A DNA stretch of 51,085 nucleotides from an uncultured Bacteroidota bacterium (GTDB taxonomy: Bacteria; Bacteroidota; Bacteroidia; JABEUT01), in NCBI GenBank assembly GCA_903916255.1, contig CAIWVW010000013.1, positions 1-51,085 of the forward strand, given 5' to 3'. Of this stretch, positions 39,455-46,913 are shown piece after piece; within the stretch, counting starts at the first letter, position 1, and every line of letters begins with the position of its first letter. The notes below the pieces were generated by a model. It was not told where the DNA came from, did not search any database, and saw nothing but the letters and a program-made list of their open reading frames with translations. Both the position numbers and the translations under genes were made by a program.

Positions 39455-41890
39455 ATGGAGATAACGCTGACAGAGGAGTTTAATTTAGCATACCGTTTTG
39501 TTACCGAAACGAATCAAAATATTTTTTTAACGGGGAAAGCGGGAACGGGTAAAACGACATTTTTAAAATATTTGCGGCGCAACAGCCGCAAGAATATGGT
39601 GGTTGCCGCACCCACAGGAGTGGCTGCCATAAATGCAGGTGGTGTTACATTGCATTCCCTGTTTCAATTGCCATTCGCGCCGTTTGTGCCTGCGAAAGAT
39701 TCATCGAATGAAAATGCGGTGAACAGCCATTCGCTGCTGTCGCAGATACATTACCACAGCGACAAGCTGAATTTAATGCGCAAGCTGGAATTGCTGATTA
39801 TTGATGAAACCAGTATGGTGGCTTCACATGCAGTGGATGCTATTGATACTATTTTACGGAGTGTGAGGCGCAGATATAATGAACCTTTCGGGGGAGTACA
39901 GGTTTTATTTATCGGCGATTTGCACCAGCTTCCACCGGTGGTGAAGCGCGATGAATGGGAATTTTTGAAAAATTATTACGCCTCTATTTTCTTTTTCGAC
40001 AGCCTTGTTTTAAAGGAAAATATTCCGGTGATGATTGAGTTGAAGCAGATATTCCGCCAGCAGGATGATGCTTTTATTGAGATATTGAATGGTGTTCGGA
40101 ATAATGACCTCACATTTGAAAATTATGAGTTGCTGAATTCACGTTTAAAGCGGAATTTTATTCCCGAAGAAGATGAGGGATATATCACGCTCACCACGCA
40201 TAATTCCCAGTCTGATGCCATAAACAAAGGCAAACTGCGGGATTTAGATGCGCAGCAAATCACCTATCTCGCCAAGGTGGATGGCAACTTTCCGGAGCAT
40301 ATTTTCCCCGCGGAACAATATTTAGATTTGAAATTGGGTGCGCAAGTAATGTTCCTGAAAAATGACACGGAAGAGCGCAAATATTTCAATGGCAAAATTG
40401 GAACGGTTACCTATTTGGACAACGATACCATCCGTGTAAAATGCAAGGGAGAAGATTATTCTATAGAGGTGCAAAAGTATGAATGGAAAAATATGAACTA
40501 CACGCTCAATCCCGTTACACGGCAGATTGAGGAGGAGGAGTTGGGCAGTTTTCAGCAATACCCATTGCGGCTTGCATGGGCCATCACCATTCATAAAAGC
40601 CAGGGACTGACATTTGACAAATTGATTATTGATGCCGAAAATGCTTTTGCCAACGGGCAGGTGTATGTGGCATTAAGCCGCTGTACAAGTTTGGAAGGTT
40701 TGGTGCTTACTTCGCCTGTTAACCAACGGTTCATGGGGGCAACACAAAACCTTACCGACTGGACGGAAAGGAATCAAAAGGAAAAGGATTTGGAACGGCG
40801 TTTTGAAGAGGAACGGGAATTATTTATACAGAAAGAACTGTACCTTATTTTCACCTGGAAAAATTGGGGATATGAATTGCGGGAATTGAACCAGGCAATG
40901 AATGAAAATCGGGAAAGCCTTACCCCTGAAGCTTTTGCCTGGATAGAAAAGTTGATGAACGAACAGCGGACTTTAGAAGGAGTGGCAAATAAATTCAAAG
41001 ACTACATGACGGGTGCTTTCAACCAAAACCCGGATGCGGAGAAGAATGAAGCATTACAAAAAAGGATAAAAGATGCAGCCAATTATTTTTCAGCCGAATT
41101 AGGAAAATGGATAGAGAATTTGAAGGCGCATCCATTAAGTGTGAAGACTAAAAAAGTGTCGAGAAAGCTGGATGAGCCGCTGGAAGAAATCAATATCATA
41201 GTTCAGGAAATAATACGGAAAATTAATTTTTGCAAAGAAGGTTTTTTACTGGATGCCTATTTGGAACACAACAAAAAAGCCGCTGTACCTATTGAAAAAA
41301 TCAGGTCTTCCAATGCGGTTACCGGCACTATTGAAAGCGGCACGGGGCTGAATATACTTTACAACCGCATTAATGAATTGCGGAAACGATTGGCGAGGGA
41401 AAACCATATTCCAATCTCTCGCGTGTTTAGCAACAGGGTAGTGGAGAAAATATGCGAGAACCTGCCCTGCGATATGAAGTCGCTGCTGAATATAAAAGGG
41501 ATAAATAAAGTAAAAATAAATCCGTTTGCGGAGGATATTGTGGAGATTGTAAATACTTATTGCAGAGAGAAAAATATCGAGCCAAAACAGATAACCGACA
41601 CGGTTGGCGAAACGCTGAAACTGATTAGAAGCGGCAAAACGATTGCCGAAACCGCCACTGAACGGAACTTTGCAGAAAGCACCATTGAAGCGCATTTGGC
41701 GAAAGCGATTGAAAGCGGGCAACTGAATATTAACGAAGTTATGCCCATGGCCGAAGTGGATGAAATAGCAAAATATTACACTCCCAATGGAGGTGGCGTG
41801 CAACTGACAGGGATTAAAGAACGGGTGCCTGCCGATGTTTCATGGGGCAAGTTGAGGATGGTGCTGGCGTGGTTGCAAAGGAGTTCATAA
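39455..41890 (+). CDS. Pif1-like SF1 DNA helicase with HRDC and RecQ-type HTH C-terminus
   Basis: 811 residues. Helicase motifs in order: IFLTGKAGTGKTTFLKYL (I), AAPTGVAAINAGG (Ia), LLIIDETSMV (II), FIGDLHQLPPV (III), ELKQIFRQQDDAFI, TTHNSQSDAIN, and AWAITIHKSQGLTFDKLIID with VYVALSRCTSLEGL (V/VI). About 640-720 is an HRDC domain (NRINELRKRLARENHIPISR), then an HTH_40-like module (LIRSGKTIAETATERNFAES). This is a 5'-3' helicase of the Pif1/RecD group probably used in replication or repair. The stop codon lies in a 9-nt repeat tract (AGTTCATAAAG). Confidence 0.93.
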   Translation: MEITLTEEFNLAYRFVTETNQNIFLTGKAGTGKTTFLKYLRRNSRKNMVVAAPTGVAAINAGGVTLHSLFQLPFAPFVPAKDSSNENAVNSHSLLSQIHYHSDKLNLMRKLELLIIDETSMVASHAVDAIDTILRSVRRRYNEPFGGVQVLFIGDLHQLPPVVKRDEWEFLKNYYASIFFFDSLVLKENIPVMIELKQIFRQQDDAFIEILNGVRNNDLTFENYELLNSRLKRNFIPEEDEGYITLTTHNSQSDAINKGKLRDLDAQQITYLAKVDGNFPEHIFPAEQYLDLKLGAQVMFLKNDTEERKYFNGKIGTVTYLDNDTIRVKCKGEDYSIEVQKYEWKNMNYTLNPVTRQIEEEELGSFQQYPLRLAWAITIHKSQGLTFDKLIIDAENAFANGQVYVALSRCTSLEGLVLTSPVNQRFMGATQNLTDWTERNQKEKDLERRFEEERELFIQKELYLIFTWKNWGYELRELNQAMNENRESLTPEAFAWIEKLMNEQRTLEGVANKFKDYMTGAFNQNPDAEKNEALQKRIKDAANYFSAELGKWIENLKAHPLSVKTKKVSRKLDEPLEEINIIVQEIIRKINFCKEGFLLDAYLEHNKKAAVPIEKIRSSNAVTGTIESGTGLNILYNRINELRKRLARENHIPISRVFSNRVVEKICENLPCDMKSLLNIKGINKVKINPFAEDIVEIVNTYCREKNIEPKQITDTVGETLKLIRSGKTIAETATERNFAESTIEAHLAKAIESGQLNINEVMPMAEVDEIAKYYTPNGGGVQLTGIKERVPADVSWGKLRMVLAWLQRSS

Positions 41891-41925
41891 AGTTTATAAA
41901 GGGGAAAGTTCATAAAGTAAGAACG
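41884..41925. repeat. 9-nt tandem repeat tract at the helicase 3' end
   Basis: TTCATAAAG, TTTATAAAG, (GGG)AAAG, TTCATAAAG units. The first unit contains the helicase stop codon. The right end of the tract abuts the transposase remnant. Confidence 0.8.
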
Positions 41926-42120
41926 TGATTTTGTAATGTTAAGCGTAATGCTAACACCTTCATTATTATATTTGATAAGCATGTCTTCATCTTTCTTGCT
42001 GCAAATGCGGTATGTGTAATTACCTCTTTGATTTTTCTTGCAACTCTTACACTTATATTTTTGTTTACCATCCTGGAATCCTTTTTTAATACAGATTCCT
42101 TTGCAATATTTACAATTCAT
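41926..42120 (-). pseudogene. IS1-type transposase (InsA-like) N-terminal remnant
   Basis: Starts MNCKYCKGICIKKGFQDGKQ, continuing with YKCKSCKK and NNEGVSI: the zinc-ribbon (CxxC...CxxC) and the beginning of the HTH of IS1/InsA-like transposases. After about 70 residues the frame runs through the repeat tract and into the antisense of the helicase gene, so the rest of the transposase is lost. No terminal inverted repeats were identified. Confidence 0.7.
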
Positions 42121-42196
42121 TTCTATTTTAGGTTACGAAGTGAACACTAAGGAAAATAGAAACCTTATTGGATAAGGTTTTAAGAAGTTTAAAAGT

Positions 42197-42224
42197 AAAA
42201 AGGAGGGTGCACACCCTCCTTTTT
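42197..42224. terminator. Strong bidirectional terminator
   Basis: Perfect 13-bp stem AAAAAGGAGGGTG / CACCCTCCTTTTT with a run of T on each strand. It lies between the transposase remnant and the exported hypothetical gene. Confidence 0.85.
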
Positions 42225-42309
42225 ATCACGTTATTATTTTATTAAATTATTGGTTTACAATAGAATGTTTTAAATGATTTTTCTCAGGCTACGATTTGAA
42301 CACTACCCA

Positions 42310-43152
42310 CTACCGAATAAGCAAACTATCTTCGCCTAAATTAGAAATTAAATATGAACCGTATAAATTATCCTCAACTTGTTTTGATATAATTTTTGAG
42401 TGAGTATTTATTTGCAAAAATACCCTTCCAATAGATTGAGGTTTATCATTTTCACATTTAATTGTATCAAATAAAGTTGATTTACTAAGTATTCTATAGG
42501 TTTTACAATTTCTATCTGATGCATTGATGCTAATACTTTCGACACTTAAAATTTGAAATAGGTTCATTCTATCTCCTATGTCATAGTAATGGTCAATTTC
42601 AGCATTATAAGTAGTTCCATCATGAACTCTTTCTTTTATCTTTATTTCATCCTTTCCATCAGAATTAATATCTTCGAACGAAATCAATGGAGATGTTAAT
42701 AACCTAGCTTCTGGTTGAAAATCCCCCTCGTTATTTTCCATATAATTCCCATATAAGGACGGTGGGTTATTTGTAGCCATACCAGTCCCTGCATCATATG
42801 CAACTATATAATAAAAGGGACCATCACCCTCATAAATCTTAGCTATATATATAGAAATTAAAGGTGTCATTTTAATTTTATAAACGCCCCCAAGTATACT
42901 ATAACCAAGATTGCTAGAATTTTTTTTAATAGAATCAACGATTTGATTAATAATTATTGCAGCTTTTTCAGGAACATTTTCTAATTCGCCCGACTTATCA
43001 TTATTTGTAACAAAACCATTATCTTTTCTACAAATTGCTCTCAATTTATGTAGGTACTTTTTATTTAAGCAGATACTCGTATTGGCATCGAAAACAAAAG
43101 ACATAAAAACTAAAAAAATCAGAAACCACGAAGTCTTCAATATTTTATTCAT
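42310..43152 (-). CDS. Exported hypothetical protein with FG-GAP/EF-like motif
   Basis: 280 residues. N-terminal signal peptide or anchor (WFLIFLVFMSFVFDANTS). The middle has SFEDINSDGKDEIKI, the Ca-binding DxNxDGxxE signature of FG-GAP/VCBS or dockerin-like repeats. More AT-rich than its neighbours, with isoleucine/asparagine-rich composition, which may indicate transfer. No family recognised. It stands alone between a terminator and the heptose epimerase. Confidence 0.65.
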   Translation of the reverse strand: MNKILKTSWFLIFLVFMSFVFDANTSICLNKKYLHKLRAICRKDNGFVTNNDKSGELENVPEKAAIIINQIVDSIKKNSSNLGYSILGGVYKIKMTPLISIYIAKIYEGDGPFYYIVAYDAGTGMATNNPPSLYGNYMENNEGDFQPEARLLTSPLISFEDINSDGKDEIKIKERVHDGTTYNAEIDHYYDIGDRMNLFQILSVESISINASDRNCKTYRILSKSTLFDTIKCENDKPQSIGRVFLQINTHSKIISKQVEDNLYGSYLISNLGEDSLLIR

Positions 43153-43193
43153 AGAGAAATTTAATTATCATTATTCAAATCCATTTAATGGTT

Positions 43194-43343
43194 CTATTTT
43201 TTATAGTTTGGCGTTACTGAATAAAAAATTATATAAGTAGGGCCCTTATCCACTGTGCCAGTCTTTTTATTATTATAGAAGGGACCATATTGTTTTACAA
43301 TAGTAACTGTATTAGTATTATAATTAAGTCCGGAATGAAAAAG
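43194..43343 (-). pseudogene. Possible C-terminal remnant of a lost protein
   Basis: A minus-strand frame without start codon reads protein-like sequence ending TVDKGPTYIIFYSVTPNYKK and a stop. It is about 49 codons, preceded by a stop codon. The AT-rich composition matches the exported hypothetical gene next to it. It may be noise; I flag it because the amino-acid pattern looks real. Confidence 0.25.
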
Positions 43344-43352
43344 TCACTACCA

Positions 43353-44345
43353 TTAGTAATACTTATTTGGAACCAAATAATTCTTTACATAATCTGTAAC
43401 GCCTTGTTCAAGGCCGTGGAAGGGAATGTCGTAACCAATGGATATTAATTTATCCATATTGGCTTCTGTAAAATATTGGTACTTATCGCGGATGTCTATC
43501 GGTGTATCTATGAATTGTATGTTGGGTTCCTTATCCAATGCGTAAAAGATATTTTTGGCAAGGTCAAGGAAGGTGCGTGCTTTGCCGGAACCAAGGTTGT
43601 AGATGCCTGAATCGTGCCTGTTTTGCATCAGGTAATAGCAAACTGCAACTACGTCTTTTACATAAACAAAATCACGTTTTTGTTCGCCGTCGTTATAATC
43701 GGGACGGTGTGAGCGGAATAATTTCATTTCACCGTTTTTCTGAATCTGGTTGTAAGCATGAAAAATTACCGAGGCCATCCTTCCTTTATGGTATTCATTC
43801 GGCCCGTAAACATTGAAGAATTTCAACCCCGCCCAAAAGTATGGTGCATTACTTTTCACTTTTAATTTTTCACTTTTAACTTGTTCTAACGCCCACTTAT
43901 CAAATTCATTTTTTGAGTCACCGTAAGGGTTAAGCGGCTTTAATTTTGGAATATCAGCTTCATTATCATCGTAACCAAATTCACCGTCTCCATAAGTCGC
44001 AGCCGAAGAAGCATAGACCAGCGGCAAGCCATATTCAATGCATAAATTCCAGACTTCTTTGGTATAATTCAGGTTAAGTTTATCGAAAATTGCTTTGTTC
44101 ATTTCGGTAGTATCGGTCCGTGCTCCGATATGAAAAATGAACTGCACAAAACGGTGATTTTGTTTTAGCCAGGTGGCAAATTCATCGCGGTGTACTTTTG
44201 CTGAAAACCTTTTGCCTTCAAGGTTTGGGGCTTTATCTTTGTTTGAGAAATCATCCACTACTACCACATCAAAAAAACGCTCGTCATTCAGTTTCCTTAC
44301 AAGGCAACTGCCAATAAATCCTGCGGCTCCGGTTACAACAATCAT
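43353..44345 (-). CDS. hldD: ADP-L-glycero-D-manno-heptose 6-epimerase
   Basis: 330 residues. SDR Rossmann motif IVVTGAAGFIGSCLVRKLN, FHIGARTDTTEMNK, catalytic YGDSK (Tyr141, Lys145) and FFNVYGPNEYHKGRMASV, which is specific for HldD/RfaD. It makes the heptose precursor of LPS inner core. Residues about 156-165 (VKSEKLKVKS) are an extra loop encoded by a 7-nt-type repeat. It follows the ABC-F gene across a 9-nt repeat tract. Confidence 0.94.
   Translation of the reverse strand: MIVVTGAAGFIGSCLVRKLNDERFFDVVVVDDFSNKDKAPNLEGKRFSAKVHRDEFATWLKQNHRFVQFIFHIGARTDTTEMNKAIFDKLNLNYTKEVWNLCIEYGLPLVYASSAATYGDGEFGYDDNEADIPKLKPLNPYGDSKNEFDKWALEQVKSEKLKVKSNAPYFWAGLKFFNVYGPNEYHKGRMASVIFHAYNQIQKNGEMKLFRSHRPDYNDGEQKRDFVYVKDVVAVCYYLMQNRHDSGIYNLGSGKARTFLDLAKNIFYALDKEPNIQFIDTPIDIRDKYQYFTEANMDKLISIGYDIPFHGLEQGVTDYVKNYLVPNKYY
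43851..43883. repeat. Short tandem repeat inserted in hldD
   Basis: Plus strand ACTTTTCACTTTTAATTTTTC then ACTTTTAACTTG (given in parts); units of CACTTTT/AACTTTT. On the coding strand they give VKSEKLKVKS in frame. The same TTTTCAC repeat is intergenic at 29155-29175. Confidence 0.8.
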
Positions 44346-44353
44346 CTAAATCG

Positions 44354-44393
44354 AGTTTATAAAGTTTGTAAAGTTATAAAGTTTATAAAGTCA
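44354..44393. repeat. 9-nt tandem repeat tract between the ABC-F gene and hldD
   Basis: Units GTTTATAAA, GTTTGTAAA, GTTATAAA, GTTTATAAA. It fills the spacer between two same-strand genes. Confidence 0.85.
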
Positions 44394-44401
44394 GGACTAA
44401 T

Positions 44402-46318
44402 TTATTGCACCATTTCACTCAACTCCAACCAGCGCAATTGCTTCTCATCAATCAGTTGGGTTGTTTCACCTAGTTTAATTGCTATGTCAGATAACTCTTT
44501 GTGGTCCGTTATTCCGCTCGCCATCTTTTCGGTTAGTTCGGCTTTTTGTTTTTCAAGGCTGGCAATGTCTTTTTCCAATCCCTGAAACTCGAAACGTTCC
44601 TTATTCGTCATTTTCCTGCTGTCTGAACTGTGATTTTTTTGATTTGTCTGATTACTTTGATTCGTATCTTTAATCACATTAATCTTTGAATCAGATAAAT
44701 CCTGGTTCTGACGTTTTTTATTTTCTTTTTCCTGCTCACGGTATTCGGTATACGAACCGATAAAATTTTTCACTACGCCATCTCCTTCTAAAATAAATAA
44801 TTGGTCAGCTAATTTGTCCATGAAATACCTGTCGTGCGATACCATAATCAGGCAGCCTTGAAAATCTAACAGGAATTGTTCTAATGTGTTAAGTGTTATT
44901 AAGTCAAGGTCATTGGTCGGCTCATCCAAAATTAAGAAGTTCGGATTTTTCATTAAAACCGTGAGCAAATACAAGCGCTTTCTTTCGCCACCGCTTAATT
45001 TCGAAACGTATGTAAACTGCATTTCGGGGGGGAACTGGAACATGGTTAATAGTTGTGAAGGCAATAGTTTACTGCCATCGCCCATAGGGATATAATCGCC
45101 CACATCTTTTATAACTTCGATTACGCGCTTATCCTCATTCAGAATAATTCCTTTTTGAGAATAGTACCCAAATACAATCGTTTCGCCAACAGCAATTTTT
45201 CCCGAATCAGGCTGTTCGAGGCCGGTAATCAGGTTTAAGAAGGTAGTTTTTCCGGCGCCATTTTTTCCGGCAATGCCAATGCGTTCGCCTTTTTTGAAGG
45301 TATAATCAAATCCTTTCAGGATGCTTTTTTCGCCATAACTCTTCGTTACTTTTTTCAACTCCAGAATTTTTCCGCCAATGCGGCTCATCTTCACTTGCAG
45401 TTTTAATTCTTGTTCTTTTCTTCTCCCGGCAAGCGATTCATTCAGCTTATCAAACTGGTCAACCCGCGCTTTCGACTTGGTGGTTCTGGCTTTGGGCATT
45501 TTACGCACCCATTCCAATTCTCTTCTAAATAAATTTCGTGCACGTTCATATTCTTTACCCTCGTTAAACTCCCGTTCGGCTTTCTTTTCTATAAAATATT
45601 CATAATTACCACGATAGCGGTACAATTGTTCGTTTTCCAATTCTAAAATATCGGTGCAGACATTATCTAAAAAGTACCTGTCGTGGGTAACTAAAAGGAG
45701 AGAAACATCATTCCGGATAAAATAATTTTCCAGCCACTCAATCATATCCAAATCAAGGTGGTTGGTTGGTTCATCCATTATTAAAAGCTCGGGTTCTTCA
45801 ATAAGTACCCTCGCCAATGCCAATCTTTTACGCTCACCCCCTGATAATGAACTTACTTTTTGCTCCAAATGATGAATATTAAGGGAAGAAAGTATCTGTT
45901 TTACCTTGGTTTCATAGTTCCAGGCATCTTGTGCCTCAACCATTTCCATGGCTTCACCCAATAGTTTCTGGTTGGCTTCCGAAGGGTCTTCTTCCTGCTT
46001 TTCGAGGGCTATTTCGTAAGCGCTAATCGCCTTTTGCATATCATTCTCCGAATGGAAAAGGGCATGATATACAGTGTCATTTGGGTTAAACTCGGGTTCC
46101 TGCTCTAAAAAGGAGACGGCAATATCGTTCCGGAAGGTAACATTGCCGCTGTCGGCTATATCGCCCCCTTGCAAAATCTTCAAAAGGGTTGATTTTCCGG
46201 CCCCATTTTTGGCTACAAGTGCCACACGCTGACCTTGTTCTATTCCAAAACTGATGCCCGAGAATAGTTGCTTATCACCATAAGCTTTGTACAGGTTTTC
46301 AACGGATAATAGGTTCAT
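44402..46318 (-). CDS. ABC-F family ATP-binding protein (Uup-like)
   Basis: 638 residues, two ABC domains and no membrane part. ABC1: VALVAKNGAGKSTLLKIL, SLSGGERKRLALARVL, LLIMDEPTNHLDLD. ABC2: IAGKNGAGKTTFLNLITG, KLSGGERKRLYLLTVL, FLILDEPTNDLDL. A C-terminal coiled coil (about 560-636) fits Uup, which acts on ribosomes or branched DNA. The linker before the coiled coil contains NQSNQTNQKNHS encoded by four 9-nt units. A promoter lies so close (8 nt) that the message must be almost leaderless. Confidence 0.93.
   Translation of the reverse strand: MNLLSVENLYKAYGDKQLFSGISFGIEQGQRVALVAKNGAGKSTLLKILQGGDIADSGNVTFRNDIAVSFLEQEPEFNPNDTVYHALFHSENDMQKAISAYEIALEKQEEDPSEANQKLLGEAMEMVEAQDAWNYETKVKQILSSLNIHHLEQKVSSLSGGERKRLALARVLIEEPELLIMDEPTNHLDLDMIEWLENYFIRNDVSLLLVTHDRYFLDNVCTDILELENEQLYRYRGNYEYFIEKKAEREFNEGKEYERARNLFRRELEWVRKMPKARTTKSKARVDQFDKLNESLAGRRKEQELKLQVKMSRIGGKILELKKVTKSYGEKSILKGFDYTFKKGERIGIAGKNGAGKTTFLNLITGLEQPDSGKIAVGETIVFGYYSQKGIILNEDKRVIEVIKDVGDYIPMGDGSKLLPSQLLTMFQFPPEMQFTYVSKLSGGERKRLYLLTVLMKNPNFLILDEPTNDLDLITLNTLEQFLLDFQGCLIMVSHDRYFMDKLADQLFILEGDGVVKNFIGSYTEYREQEKENKKRQNQDLSDSKINVIKDTNQSNQTNQKNHSSDSRKMTNKERFEFQGLEKDIASLEKQKAELTEKMASGITDHKELSDIAIKLGETTQLIDEKQLRWLELSEMVQ
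44627..44662. repeat. In-frame 9-nt minisatellite in the ABC-F linker
   Basis: On the coding strand: AATCAAAGT, AATCAGACA, AATCAAAAA, AATCACAGT, which encode NQS-NQT-NQK-NHS. Period 9 keeps the frame. Confidence 0.85.
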
Positions 46319-46326
46319 AATGGGTG

Positions 46327-46334
46327 CAAAGGTA
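46327..46334 (-). promoter_or_regulatory. -7 box TACCTTTG directly before the ABC-F start
   Basis: TACCTTTG followed by CACCC on the minus strand, ending 8 nt before the ATG. It implies a leaderless or nearly leaderless mRNA. Confidence 0.5.
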
Positions 46335-46342
46335 GTATATGC

Positions 46343-46369
46343 AAGTTATAAGTTATGAGTTATAAGTTA
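46343..46369. repeat. 7-nt tandem repeat (AGTTATA/AGTTATG)
   Basis: AGTTATA, AGTTATG, AGTTATA, AGTTA upstream of the ABC-F promoter. Confidence 0.75.
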
Positions 46370-46450
46370 GGGCGGAAGGGCCTAAACATAATAAATTGAT
46401 AAAAGTTGCGTTATTGATTGTAATAATAATGTTCTTTAAACCCAATTATT

Positions 46451-46903
46451 ATGAAAAGAGACACGATTTTTATAGCGTTGGCTATCGGGTTGGCAGTTTT
46501 TTTAATGCGTTGGTTCAGGGCATTTACGCCTATTGAAAATTACCAGATACATTTTCTTCCTTTATTCGGTATTTATTTCGGAATGCGATTGTATTTCAAG
46601 AAAATTAAAATGGGAAATCCTGATTACCAGGTAACTTTTGTGCCTGTGTTTTTCCTCGGATTGATAATGAGCCTCATAGCCTCAGTCGTTACTTGCCTAT
46701 TCTGCCTTCTTTTTGTAGAGTATCCGGCAGACACCATGAAGTTCTTTTCACCTCTGCACTTATATTCTCTTCCGTTTCTGAGCACTGCATCTTACGGCAT
46801 ATTGGTATCGATACTTTGTTCTGCTGTTATTGTTTATTTCAAGCCTATTAAAATAAAGCCCGATACCCATTTCAAATGGCATACCGGGCATTTTATTTAT
46901 TAA
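46451..46903 (+). CDS. Four-helix inner-membrane protein (DUF4199-like layout)
   Basis: 150 residues with about four hydrophobic segments (6-22, 34-50, 66-90, 110-130). The second half with FVPVFFLGLIMSLIASVVTC resembles DUF4199 proteins of Bacteroidota. Function unknown. It stands alone on the plus strand and is convergent with the BtuB-like gene 10 nt away. Confidence 0.65.
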   Translation: MKRDTIFIALAIGLAVFLMRWFRAFTPIENYQIHFLPLFGIYFGMRLYFKKIKMGNPDYQVTFVPVFFLGLIMSLIASVVTCLFCLLFVEYPADTMKFFSPLHLYSLPFLSTASYGILVSILCSAVIVYFKPIKIKPDTHFKWHTGHFIY

Positions 46904-46913
46904 GGGTTTTAGC

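Noticed and set aside
42231-42309. Possible tRNA-like sequence (GGCTACGATTTGAAC)
   Set aside because: The T-loop-like stretch is not accompanied by acceptor, D or anticodon stems.
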